Source of the DNA: Bactericera cockerelli
Taxonomy: Eukaryota > Arthropoda > Insecta > Hemiptera > Triozidae
Length of the DNA stretch: 64,000 nucleotides
Assembly: GCA_024516035.1 (NCBI GenBank)
Contig: CM044959.1
Span: 12,789,902 to 12,853,901, forward strand
Reading direction: 5' to 3'
The notes below the pieces were generated by a model that saw only the letters and a program-made list of their open reading frames with translations, made no database searches and had not been told where the DNA came from. Of the stretch, positions 48,401 to 55,645 are shown piece by piece; position 1 is the stretch's first letter, and each line of letters begins with the position of its first letter. A program made the translations under genes and the position numbers.

Positions 48401-50070
48401 CATCTCCCGATATTTTTTTGTTTGTTTTAATGAGTGTTTCACGGCCTTTTTTTATTTCATAGCCATGAAAGAGCAGCTAATGTAGACGCTTGAGGTCTCT
48501 GTTGTAGCATGCCTCCGCTCTGATGGGCGAGAAGTTACACAATACTTCCCAATTAGGTGCTTCATCTTTTGTGTATAGTTTTGACAATCATTTCTTGTGC
48601 GTTCATTCTTGAGGCTTGCTTGAATGATGGTTCCCGAAACATTTTTTCCTCCAGGATTGGTGAGTTAATCCAATGCCAAGCCTTCAAAAATGGAGGGCTT
48701 GTTGATGTTCTAGACTCAAGAGACAACAGTAAATCGACAAGAGGTGTTCTGTACTAGTTCTTAATGTGCATATTTTTCGACAGGATCATTTTCTAAGAAT
48801 TACAAAAAAATTAAAAATAGTTTTGAAGAAACTGATCACACTCCCTATATTTTGTCTACTTAACTATCATACATTATGTTCTGTCTCAGGGGAGCAAGTA
48901 GTGCGACATATCAGAGGAGGTAGCAGGGAGGACGCTGTGATCATTGAACCCCAGGAATCACACACGCTGGTACTCAAGCAGGAAATACAGGAAATCGACA
49001 TGAGTGAGCGGAATGAGGAACCTCAAGACGTAAGATTTGTTTGTTTTTAGCATTAAAGTTTCAAGTTTATTGTAATTCAATTCTTATTTTTTTTACTTTC
49101 CTTGTCCTATTATAAGGAAAGTATTGTATTTTCAACACAGAACAGGTACATTTTTTTAAAATAAATTTTAATATAACTAGAAGGAAGACAAAAAAATAAA
49201 TAATTAAGATTAAAAAGTAAGAGGTCCAAACTTCCTTGATTTTTGAGTGTTCAACTTTTGATGAAAACAACAGTTACTCGTCTTTACTCATGCGATCACC
49301 AATGCATGGTTCCCAATTAAAATAATAATACTATCGGATTATTTATACCCCAACCGGGGGTAATCGAACTTCGGATCTCAGGACTACGGGCAGTAGTCAC
49401 AATCGTTACACCACAGAGGTTAGTGTTTAACATAACATTTAACAAGGGTTTGGTGGAAGAGATTGCCATAAGGAAATAACCCCGCCTTTTAGTTAGGACA
49501 TATGTTTTTACGTAGTATATATTTTCTATTCTTTTTCATTTTTATTGTATATATTGTTTTCAATTTTTTCATTGTTAAAATAATTATTTGTATGTACATA
49601 ATGTCCATTTATATCTAATAAAGCGTTGTATAAAAATAATAATAATAATAAATAATGAACAGTGTGTCCTTAAAAACATTGAATACCTGATCGAAACATC
49701 ACAGAAGTCCGTCATTCTCTCCACAACATCTATCAACATCAGTAAATGTCTCAATATTAATTAATTTATGTACATATTGTTTTTAAAACCTATGTATGTA
49801 TGTATACCTCAAATAAATGAGTGAAATCTTTAAATAATAACATTTATTTTTTCTCGCCAGGACGGCGATCCGCTCTCCGTGGAGCCCAAGCTACCGCATC
49901 ACACCCTCAGCTCCCTGGGGGGCGCCACCCTCATACCCACCACCATGGGCACCCACGTCATTCAGCTGCCGCCCTCGTACATGCACGCGGGGGGCGACGG
50001 GCACATCGAGTCCGGGGATGGGCTGCTGGAGATTGTGAGCCACCCGCGCGGCAAGGCGAACAGTGCGTGA
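36260..50070 (+). CDS. ZAD-type C2H2 zinc-finger transcription factor (multi-exon gene)
   Basis: Likely a nuclear DNA-binding regulator. Exons: 36260-36400, 37739-37912, 38302-38553, 39234-39427, 39942-40025, 41435-41562, 42733-43097, 45364-45562, 47729-48010, 48890-49029 and 49861-50070. Exons 1-2 form a ZAD (FYELCRLC ... VCNLCVDKIEDF), an arthropod dimerisation finger. The middle is Gln/Ser/acidic-rich. A C2HC finger (MCGNCG ... H ... C) and five C2H2 fingers follow, the second and third joined by a TGERPF linker. The C-terminus has no finger. All junctions keep frame except exon 2 to exon 3, where one base is unaccounted for. Three exons of this gene seed tandem arrays. I do not recognise a named orthologue. 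Confidence 0.88.
37085..37370. mobile_element. Two adjacent MITEs, GGGCGGAATTAATAGAC family
   Basis: Copy 2 at about 37,085-37,222 (GGAATTAATAGACATTTTTG to GTCTATTAATTTTGCCCTTA) and copy 3 at about 37,228-37,365 (TTAAGGGCGGAATTAATAGA to GTCTATTAATTCGGCCCTAA) lie head to tail a few bases apart. They differ enough to be separate insertions. Confidence 0.8.
37739..37912 (+). CDS. ZAD-ZNF exon 2: second half of the ZAD
   Basis: Acceptor TTTCTCAG| and donor AAT|GTAAGT, 58 codons in phase 0. It carries LPKTVCNLCVDKIEDFTSFR, the second ZAD cysteine pair, and an amphipathic helix. Confidence 0.88.
38302..38553 (+). CDS. ZAD-ZNF exon 3: Gln/His-rich linker
   Basis: Acceptor TGCCTTCAG| and donor AATG|GTATGT. 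It encodes YVKETNLDQSQEELQEQQEQ and a VIQVVKTEHTSHHES segment with a possible SUMO site (VKTE). It needs one base from the upstream exon, which ends in phase 0: a small exon may be missed or a base is missing. Confidence 0.75.
38784..38960 (+). repeat. Tandem duplication, about 88 bp x 2
   Basis: GTTACTTCATTAATTGAATT through GTAATGGGAGAGCAGTAGAG occurs twice with few differences, after a T run of 24. Confidence 0.85.
38985..39140 (-). repeat. SINE family C copy
   Basis: On the minus strand CCTCAGTAGCTTGATC, then TGAACTTGTAGGTTGGTGGT and TTGAGACCCTAGTATGACA match the tRNA-like head of family C. Confidence 0.6.
39234..39427 (+). CDS. ZAD-ZNF exon 4
   Basis: Acceptor TTCAACAG| and donor CAG|GTAAAA. 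It encodes GTKTLTLPLNVSQQSPIKL and VQAGASVQIVQQSESDG, a polar linker. Joins exon 3 in frame. Confidence 0.85.
39605..39835 (+). repeat. (CA)n-rich microsatellite
   Basis: CACACA and ACACCC variants over about 230 bp. ORFs on both strands are by-products. Confidence 0.9.
39942..40025 (+). CDS. ZAD-ZNF exon 5
   Basis: Acceptor TTTCATTTCAG| and donor CAG|GTAATT, 28 codons in phase 0: IPNNSGEGSTTVALVPSNDS. Confidence 0.85.
40205..40290 (-). repeat. SINE family E head
   Basis: On the minus strand CTCAGTGGTGAGATACTCGC, TTGTCATGCGGCAGGTCGCG and CGTTCGAATACCAGAGCCGC form a tRNA-like A-box/B-box pair. Confidence 0.7.
40425..40670 (+). repeat. Dispersed repeat with ATT tail
   Basis: GTCTGGCTGCGGGACTATAA resembles the 37 bp unit at 42,364. 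The block continues through CCGGCCACGCTAGCTGG and ends AATAAAGTTATTATTATT, a retroposon-like tail. Confidence 0.5.
40885..41132 (+). repeat. Tandem duplication inside short inverted ends
   Basis: ACTAAGTCCCATTATTTCAC through AGATGGCCATTTCGCCAGTT occurs twice (about 115 bp unit). The pair lies between TTGAAGATAGAAAA and its complement at 41,117-41,130. Confidence 0.75.
41435..41562 (+). CDS. ZAD-ZNF exon 6: acidic stretch
   Basis: Acceptor ATTTACAG| and donor AG|GTAACT. It encodes EDEQHEEITVHPHETEEEEE and EGDEEMQYVQF, strongly acidic. Confidence 0.87.
41775..42090 (+). repeat. SINE family E, fullest copy
   Basis: Head TTCTAGCTCAGTGG and CCCGGGTTCGAATCCCAGAG; body AAGGGATACCTTCCGGTACG, TGACCTAGCACCTAAATAGG and GGAGGCATACTATGGGATG; 3' part AAAAAGGCTGTGAAACACTC. 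Confidence 0.8.
42244..42703 (+). repeat. SINE family A, best copy, with a 37 bp tandem repeat inside
   Basis: The head folds like a tRNA: TCCCGGT pairs with GCCGGGA, A box TAGCTCAGTGGTAAAGG and B box GGTTCGAAACC. The body is broken at 42,364-42,530 by four units of AAACAGGGAATAGACCAGCA, GTCTGGCTGGGGGACTAT. It resumes at GGGCTTACTGCTGGAATAAT and ends in ATTATTATTAT. Confidence 0.8.
42733..43097 (+). CDS. ZAD-ZNF exon 7: C2HC finger and first C2H2 finger
   Basis: Acceptor TATTCCAG| and donor ACGG|GTGAGT. It encodes GNISNISEFLRIK, a CGNCGTML ... HMATC finger and YPCDVCSKAFRRKEHLFQHK-KLHTG. High GC compared with the introns. The last 77 bases plus 26 bases of intron form the unit of array B. 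Confidence 0.9.
43128..43355 (+). repeat. RTE-like non-LTR 3' fragment
   Basis: TAGCGGGCTGTCGCCCGCTT at the start, then ACCAAATTTCAGCTCGCTAG and GATCAGTCAGTCAGTGG: the order is typical of RTE-type LINE 3' ends in insects. It interrupts array B just after the first intron segment. Clade by resemblance only. Confidence 0.5.
43357..44220. mobile_element. Foldback element 4 (CAGGGTGGGGC termini, TA target)
   Basis: Ends CAGGGTGGGGCAAAAGTCTG at 43,357 and the complement ending at 44,220, flanked by TA in TATA. Arms align over about 300 bp. The motif GTCTGGAAACCCCTGAATA also appears internally at about 43,652, giving nested inverted repeats. It splits array B. Confidence 0.85.
44229..44740 (+). 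repeat. Array B: 103 bp tandem repeat of a zinc-finger exon end plus 5' splice site
   Basis: Five units at about 44,229, 44,333, 44,436, 44,539 and 44,641. Each holds the finger-coding end of exon 7 (CGTGCGATGTGTGCAGCAAG to CTGCATACGG) and the donor GTGAGT with the start of the intron. The original unit ends at 43,127; the transposons at 43,128-44,220 came in between. At 103 bp each copy shifts the frame by one. Confidence 0.92.
44858..45294. mobile_element. Foldback MITE with CTACCGTTAAAAAAAGGG ends
   Basis: Ends CTACCGTTAAAAAAAGGGCC and its near complement ending at 45,294, arms of about 190 bp pairing around 45,070. Flanked by A and T runs, so the target duplication is unclear. Distinct from the CAGGGTG elements. 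Confidence 0.8.
45364..45562 (+). CDS. ZAD-ZNF exon 8: two C2H2 fingers and start of the next
   Basis: Acceptor TGCACAG| and donor TGTG|GTGAGT. It completes the TGERPF linker and encodes FICGTCGKAFSRKEHLLRHG, HPCDICNKMFSRKDNLHKHR and the first cysteine pair of the next finger (YVCPYCG), so a finger is split by the intron. Its last 24 bases plus 7 bases of intron form the unit of array C. Confidence 0.92.
45539..46500 (+). repeat. Array C: 31 bp tandem repeat of an exon end plus 5' splice site
   Basis: About twenty units of GTCCGTATGTGTGTCCGTAT plus TGTG|GTGAGTA, beginning in the last bases of exon 8 and continuing after the MITE from 45,836. Two or three variant units contain GAACACGATTGCG. 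Nearly all units keep the donor GTGAGT. The long Thr/His/Tyr ORFs on the minus strand are artefacts of the 31 bp period. Confidence 0.92.
45601..45820. mobile_element. 220 bp MITE with TTA target duplication
   Basis: Ends GGGTTGTATGCAGAG and CTCTGCATACCAGCC are inverted; TTA at 45,598-45,600 and 45,821-45,823. Resembles PIF/Harbinger MITEs. It sits between the first and second parts of array C. Confidence 0.75.
46500..46705 (-). repeat. SINE family D, body and tail
   Basis: On the plus strand: CCACTCATACCTCGTGAGGA, GTATGGGTAACGACCAGTGG and GGCCTTGTGCTTCACCCCAA, the order of the body of the 52,535 copy; the tRNA head is replaced by array C sequence. The orientation by family is therefore plus. 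Confidence 0.6.
46765..46975 (-). repeat. Repeat related to the 42,364 block, reverse orientation
   Basis: AGTGGCGTCATCGTGAACGA, CTTTACAAGGAGGCTAATAA and then CTGGTCTACTCCCTGTTTAT repeated are the reverse complement of 42,364-42,610. Confidence 0.7.
47391..47505 (+). repeat. CT/C-rich low-complexity tract
   Basis: CTCTCC repeats and two C runs of 9 and 18. ORF by-product only. Confidence 0.85.
47729..48010 (+). CDS. ZAD-ZNF exon 9: last two C2H2 fingers
   Basis: Acceptor CTCGCCAG| and donor CCAG|GTAAAC. It completes the split finger (GKSFVVKHYYLMHVANH), then an Ala/Gly linker and FRCDICLKTFVSAEFLKNHK-SRH, followed by a basic RNRKNVQVIQL tail. High GC. Confidence 0.9.
48055..48150 (+). repeat. 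Retroposon family G, 3' end
   Basis: GGAAGAGATTGCCATAGGCA, AATAACCCCGCCCTTTAGGT, then CTAATAAAGCAT and ATA repeats. A short copy of the 27,105 element. Confidence 0.7.
48200..48560. repeat. Mixed SINE fragments
   Basis: 48,200-48,340 is GC-rich with repeat character (GCGGGTGAGCCGACAAATTT, ATACCCTGCCGGCAAGTCCC), family unknown. 48,430-48,560 is a family E 3' part on the minus strand (GAGTGTTTCACGGCC, GTAGCATGCCTCCGCTCTG). Confidence 0.5.
48890..49029 (+). CDS. ZAD-ZNF exon 10
   Basis: Acceptor CTGTCTCAG| and donor GAC|GTAAGA. It encodes GEQVVRHIRGGSREDAVIIE and LKQEIQEIDMSERNEEPQD, a polar linker with a possible SUMO site (LKQE). In frame. Confidence 0.85.
49350..49425 (-). repeat. tRNA-like repeat
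   Basis: On the minus strand TAACCTCTGTGGTGTAACGA and CGAAGTTCGATTACCCCCGG form an A-box and B-box-like pair spaced as in a SINE head. Confidence 0.55.
49448..49655 (+). repeat. Retroposon family G, 3' end
   Basis: GGTGGAAGAGATTGCCATAA, AATAACCCCGCCTTTTAG, T-rich 3' part, AATAAAGCGTTGTATAAA and ATA tail, colinear with 27,150-27,350. Confidence 0.75.
49861..50070 (+). CDS. ZAD-ZNF last exon
   Basis: Acceptor TCTCGCCAG|; 69 codons and TGA at 50,068. It encodes DGDPLSVEPKLPHHTLSSLG, TTMGTHVIQLPPSYMHAGGD and LLEIVSHPRGKANSA. The last 40 or so coding bases are copied several times in the array that follows. Confidence 0.85.
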   Translation, partial: DGDPLSVEPKLPHHTLSSLGGATLIPTTMGTHVIQLPPSYMHAGGDGHIESGDGLLEIVSHPRGKANSA

Positions 50071-52540
50071 CCCACCGCCTCCTGAGTTGTGAGCTACACG
50101 GTGTGCAAATGAACTGTGGTTCACTCCGTGAGTTAGTGAGCTACTGGTTCACTGCGTGAGTTAGTGAGCTACTGGTTCACTGCGTGAGTTAGTGAGCTAC
50201 TGGTTCACTGCGTGAGTTGTGAGCTACACGGTATGCAAATGAACTGTGGTTCACTGCGTGAGTTGTGAGCTACACGGTATGCAAATGAACTGTGGTTCAC
50301 TGCGTGAGTTGTGAGCTACACAGTATGCAAATGAACTGTGGTTCACTGCTCGAGATTGTGAGCCACCCGCGCGGCAAGGCGAACAGTGCGTGACCCACCG
50401 CCTGAGTTGTGAGCTACACGGTGTGCAAATGAACTGTGGTTCACTGCGTCAGTTAGTGAGCTACTGGTTCACTGCGTCAGTTAGTGAGCTACTGGTTCAC
50501 TGCGTGAGTTAGTGAGCTACTGGTTCACTGCGTGAGTTGTGAGCTACACGGTATACAAATGAACTGTGGTTCACTCCGTGAGTTAGTGAGCTACTGGTTC
50601 ACTGCGTGAGTTAGTGAGCTACTGGTTCACTGCGTGAGTTAGTGAGCTACTGGTTCACTGCGTGAGTTGTGAGCTACACGGTATGCAAATGAACTGTGGT
50701 TCACTGCGTGAGTTGGGAGCTACACAGTATACAAATGAACTGTGATACACTGCGTGAGTTGAGACCGAAGCCGTGATTCACTGCTTTAGTTGAGAGTTAC
50801 ACTTTTTGGCAGTATTTGCATACGCAGTATGCAAATGAACTGTGGTTCACTGCGTGAGTTGTGAGCTACACAGTATGCAAATGAACTGTGGTTCACTGCG
50901 TGAGTCGGGAGCTACGCGGTATGCAAATGAACTGTGGTTCACTGCGTGAGTTGGGAGCTACACAGTATGCAAATGAACTGTATGCAACTTACCAGGCGTG
51001 GAGGCTACCTTGATCAAGAAGGAGGTTCCTCCAGGGTGAGGCCCTTCCATTGCACTTCGGTTGGGTTGACCCCTGCGAGTATTCCAAATGTAAATACCTC
51101 GTGCGCGTAATTTTTGGTAACACTGCGTGAGTTGGGAGCTACACAGTATGCAAATGAACAGTGCGTGACCCACCGCCTGAGTTGTAAGCTACACAGTATG
51201 CAAATGAACTGTGGTTCACTGCGTGAGTTGGGAGCTACACAGTATGCAAATGAACTGTGGTTCACTGCTTGAGTTGTAAGCTACACAGTATGCAAATGAA
51301 CTGTGGTTCACTGCGTGAGTTGGGAGCTACACAATATGCAAATGAACTGTGGTTCACTGTGCGGCAAGGCAAACAGTGCGTGACCCACCGCCTGAGTTGT
51401 GAGCTACACAGTATGCAAATGAACTGTGGTTCACTGCGTGAGTTAGTGAGCTACACGGTATGCAAATGAACTGTGGTTCACTTGAGCCACCCGCGCGGCA
51501 AGGCAAACAGTGCGTGACCCACCGCCTGAGCTGTGAGCTACTCAGTGTGCAAATGAACTGTGGTTCACTGCGTGAGTTGTGAGCTACACGGTATGCAAAT
51601 GAACTGTGGTTCACTGCGTGAGTTGTGAGCTACACGGTATGCAAATAAACTGTGGTTCACTGCGTGAGTTGTGAGCTACACGGTATGCAAATGAACTGTG
51701 GTTCACTGCTTGAGTTGGGAGCTTCACAGTATGCAAATGAACCGTGGTTCAATTGAGCCACCCGCGCGTCAAGGCAAACAGTGCGTGACCCACCGCCTGA
51801 GTTGTGAGCTTCTCAGTATGCAAATGAACTGTGGTTCACTGCTTGAGTTGTGAGCTACGCGGTATGCAAATAAACTGTGGTTCACTGCGTGAGTTGTGAG
51901 CTACACAGTATGCAAATGAACTGAGTTGTTAGCTACACAGTATGCAAATGAACTGAGTTGTTAGCTACACAGTATGCAAATGAACTGAGTAGTTAGCTAC
52001 ACAATATGCAAATGAACTGATTTGTTAGCTACACAGTATGGAAATGAATGAACTGAGTTGCTAGCTACACAGTATGCAAATGAACTGAGTTGTGAGCTAC
52101 ACAGTATGCAAATGAACCCTGATTCACTGCTTGAGTTGGGAGCTACACAGTATGCAAATTAATTGTGGTTCACCTCCTGAGTTGTTAGCTACACAGTAGG
52201 CAAATGAACTGTGGTTCACTGCGTGAGTTGTTAGCTACATAATATACAAATGAACCGTGATTCACTACTTAATTTTGGGAGGTACGCAGTATGCAAATGA
52301 ACTGTGGTTCACTGCTTGAGTTGTGAGCTACACAGAATGCAAATGAACTGTGGTTCACTGCGTGAGTTGGGAGCTACACAGTATGCAAATGAACTGTGGT
52401 TCACCTCCTGAGTTGTTAGCTACACAGTATGCAAATGAACTGTGGTTCACTGCGTGAGTTGGGAGCTACACAGTATGCAAATGAACCGTGGTTCACTGCG
52501 CGAGTTAGTGAGCTACACAGTATGCAAATGACCGTTGCCG
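50030..52540 (+). repeat. Array D: about 46 bp tandem repeat from last-exon end and 3' flank, rich in octamers
   Basis: More than fifty units of GAGCTACACAGTATGCAAAT, GAACTGTGGTTCACTGCGTG. Longer blocks that include the coding end (AGCCACCCGCGCGGCAAGGC, AACAGTGCGTGACCCACC) recur at about 50,350, 51,360, 51,485 and 51,755, with a stray degenerate one at 53,682. I count 34 exact ATGCAAAT octamers. A short variant unit (GTGAGCTACTGGTTCACTGC) is mixed in. An unrelated piece is inserted at about 50,990-51,115. Confidence 0.92.
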
Positions 52541-52905
52541 AGTGAGTTAGCGCGCTAAGCATTACACGCACGGTGACCAGGGTTCGACTCCCAGGGGGGC
52601 AGGAATTTTTCTGCTCTGTACTTGGGTGTTTGGGGTCCACTCATACCTCGTGAGGAAAAATGAGTAGTTACTTGTATGAGTAACGACCAGTGGCGACATT
52701 ACCGGAGTAAAAAGAAATTAATGTAATAGAATTCGAAAAGTGAAGGAGGCTCTTAGTAATGCTGCGCTACCCACAAAAAATGTGGAGAAGAATATTAATA
52801 ATAAGTATTTTTATTTATTTTTTATTTGAATTCCTTTATTGAAGTGAGGATGCCTCGTGCTTCACCACAAATAAAATCATACATACAGTATACAAATAAA
52901 ACGTG
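52535..52905 (+). repeat. tRNA-derived SINE, family D, fullest copy
   Basis: Head GTTGCCGAGTGAGTTAGCGC, CACGGTGACCAGGGTTCGAC; body TGGGGTCCACTCATACCTCG and AGTAACGACCAGTGGCGACA; tail AAGGAGGCTCTTAGTAATGC, and after an AT insertion GCCTCGTGCTTCACCACAAA. Confidence 0.8.
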
Positions 52906-53039
52906 GTTCACTTTGTGTATTAGGGTTCCTTTATGAAACAGTACTAAAGTAATTTCTTAGAAGCTTTAGCTTAGGAAAAATACCTTTGTATATGTTATCC
53001 TGTTATTAAATAAATAAATAAATTAAAAAATCTGGTGTA

Positions 53040-53680
53040 AACATCACACGACTTTCCTTATCCCACAAAAAGGAGTCGAATTCCGCCACTGGTGACTCAA
53101 CGGTAACAGATAACTAAAAACCAATGCCAAATTCGTAATCAGCACTTTAAAATCATTGAATTTGATATGTCAAAACCCCCATGTAGGATGAATAATAAAA
53201 AAGTTAGTCAAAGCGGGTCCCCCCCAAATACCGGTAAATTGGGGCCGAGTTCCAAAAAGTTCAAGATATCAAAAAAATGATCAGAATAGACCCCTATTAT
53301 TTTTTTAATATAAGAAAATGTTATTCTCTAAAAAATTTTGTATCTTTAACCAATTTAAAGAAGCGGCGCTTGCGGCTAGCATTTGCGGCCCTGTGGCCGC
53401 AGAATGCGGCCGATTTCAACCAAAAGTTTCGTGGTTCGTCTGGTGTATAAAATCAAATTGTGTACCAAATTTCAAGTCTCTAGCTTTTACCGTTCTTGAG
53501 ATATCCTGTTCACAGACAGACAGACAGACAGACAGACGCACGGACCAATGGCTGAAAACAACTTTTTTGGTATCCTGAGGCAATGATTCGTCCAGAAATG
53601 TGAAAAACTGGGTAGGTCAAATTTTCGACGAATACAATACTTTCCTTATTATAAGATAAGGAAAGTAATAAAAAAAAATC
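53040..53680 (+). repeat. Dispersed non-LTR-like repeat with paired ends
   Basis: Contains ACCAAATTTCAAGTCTCTAG, a GACA repeat (53,516-53,537) and ends in a hairpin ACTTTCCTTATTATAAGATAAG-type stem (TACTTTCCTT ... AAGGAAAGTA). A second copy of the hairpin end, inverted, is at 49,095-49,135. No ORF with known domains. Confidence 0.55.
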
Positions 53681-54017
53681 ACCCGCGGGTCAAGGCAATA
53701 AGTGCGCGACCCACTCCCTCAGTTGTGATCTTTACATGGTGTGCAAATGAACCATGGTTATTTTTATGCCATCAGACAGATACTATTTCCTTGACAATAT
53801 TTTATAATGAAGGTATGTTATTAATTAATTCTAGCAAAAGCTCTTCCTTTGTAGAACTCCATATCACTTTTTATTGTTGTCTTTTTTCTGAGGGTTTTTT
53901 TTTCTCAACCTGGGGAATCGATCCCTCAACTTCTAGAACATTCAGAAGCTAGTGAAGAGTAAACATACATGTAGGCTAGAATTTTTAGTAAACTACAAAT
54001 TTAATCTTTGTTTTTTA

Positions 54018-54405
54018 GGGTGAGATATTTTTTTTTTTTACATTCTACGAGTTGATACTCGGTACTTCTTTTTCATGTATTGTCCTACCAATGTGATGAT
54101 TATTAGAACTATTTTGTGGACAAAATTAACTGTTTATTCAACACTATCTGTTTGTGTAGTTTATTGTTTACTCTTTAGAATGTACATTTTGTTCTCAATA
54201 TTTATTCTTTGCTTAAAGTAATGAAAAGTTTTGTATAAATTTGTCAATATTTTTCTGTTCCATGACCGATTTTTTTGTTTGTATAAACAAAAGAAACAGA
54301 CAATTTCACACGTATGCTCAGGGTGAGATATAATTTTTTTTTACATTCTACGAGTTGATACTCGGTACTCCTTTTTCATGTATTGTCCTACCAATATCTC
54401 AGACA
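54018..54405 (+). repeat. Direct repeat pair, about 80 bp
   Basis: ACATTCTACGAGTTGATACT, CGGTACTTCTTTTTCATGTA and TTGTCCTACCAAT at about 54,040 recur at 54,340 with the preceding GGGTGAGATAT. Confidence 0.8.
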
Positions 54406-54485
54406 ATGTTTCAATCACGCGCAAAAAAATTTATGGCCATCCAAGCTTTGTTTGCATGGTCAAAATAATTTTACACCATATTAGA

Positions 54486-54660
54486 GCGAATCTGTGGCCA
54501 AGTGTCGTAGCGCACTAGGCTTGCACGCCCGGTAACCTGGGTTCGATACCTAGCAGACTATATTTTTTTCTACTTTCTACTTGGATTTTCATGGTTCACT
54601 CACCTCATGATGAAAATTGAATTGTTACTTGTCAAAGCGCGAAATCAATAGGATTGATAA
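54486..54660 (+). repeat. SINE family D relative
   Basis: CTGTGGCCAAGTGTCGTAGC, CACGCCCGGTAACCTGGGTT and CGATACCTAGC as tRNA head, then GGTTCACTCACCTCATGATG similar to the D body. Confidence 0.6.
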
Positions 54661-55059
54661 CTTTACCACCTTACAATACCTTACATAAAATTATACAAGA
54701 CTAACAGTTTTTGTTTTTGAAATATTTCATATTTCACATTTCTTGTTCCTCATGAGTATTTTATTTTATTTTTTACACAAAATATTTATGTTAATTTTTG
54801 TATACAAAAAACAACTGTATGAATCCAACAATGTACACACTAGTAAATATTTACCATTTTCTCAACTTTTTGTAATGTATATTAATTAAAAATGTAAATA
54901 TAAATTTATTAGCATAACAAAGTTTTTGGTTTTTTTTGCAATTTTTTTTAGTAATGTGATATACACAACAGTTCATTTCAGTTAAAAAGTGGCCATCATT
55001 TTCTTAACATACCAAAAACCCAATTCCATGAAAACTTACTATCATGTGTTTCCTACACC

Positions 55060-55430
55060 AGGCAGTTCCTGCTGACTTTGGGCAATATTAGTCACCATAT
55101 TATGAATGTCCTTGGATTAGAAAAAAAAAGTTATCATATTTGTGTTAAGCACTTATTTTGATGTCACAGTTACTCAAGCTCTGCTGAATTTTTAGACTCA
55201 ATACTCAAAACCCCAACCTCCAAGTTACAAGACCACCACCCTATTAATCAATGTGGTCAGTAAATAAAATAATATTAAACTGTTTCTTTAGTCAGCATAT
55301 GCATGAGTGTCTTTTGCATATACCACTATTTTCTCCAAGCAGAAAATTCTTGCTGACTAATGTTGTGAGCTACATGAGTCAGCATATCAGTAATGCCCAA
55401 GACATTGACCACTGTTTTCTTCAAGTAGAG
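55060..55430 (-). repeat. Array E: degenerate copies of the MED29 last-exon end
   Basis: Downstream of the MED29 stop (minus strand) the exon end is repeated: one copy at 55,344-55,420, an older one at about 55,258-55,343 and another at 55,065-55,120, separated by a family C SINE (55,130-55,256). Shared blocks are TTCCTGCTGACT, GTTGTGAGCTAC, GTCAGCATATC and GTCCTTGG. The unit is about 86 bp. Confidence 0.8.
55130..55256 (-). repeat. SINE family C copy inside array E
   Basis: On the minus strand GACCACATTGATTAATAGGG, TGGTGGTCTTGTAACTTGG and GGTTTTGAGTATTG are the head of family C, followed by the body GTGCTTAACACAAATATGAT. Confidence 0.65.
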
Positions 55431-55645
55431 GGTTCCTGCTGACTGATGTTGTGAGCTACTTTGGTTAGCATATCGTGAATGTCCTTGGCATAGGCCACTT
55501 GATTCCTTGTTGTGCTGAGATACTGCGGATACGTCAGGGTGTTGGCTTCTTGGTTTGGGAGGGGTTCCGTTCTGGTTGTTGCCACCATGACATTCAAATA
55601 TCTTTGACTGCTTGTGCCTTGCTGATGGCACTCTATTGCTGTTTT
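55421..55645 (-). CDS. MED29: MED29 exon 4 (C-terminus)
   Basis: Acceptor CTTTCAG|; 74 codons and TGA at 55,421-55,423. It encodes KTAIECHQQGTSSQRYLNVM, LTYPQYLSTTRNQVAYAKDI and VAHNISQQEPST. The end is repeated downstream as array E. Confidence 0.9.
   Translation of the reverse strand, partial: KTAIECHQQGTSSQRYLNVMVATTRTEPLPNQEANTLTYPQYLSTTRNQVAYAKDIHDMLTKVAHNISQQEPST

Noticed and set aside
45836..52540. Regular repeats that could suggest a CRISPR array
   Set aside because: Units are contiguous minisatellites without unique spacers, in an animal genome.
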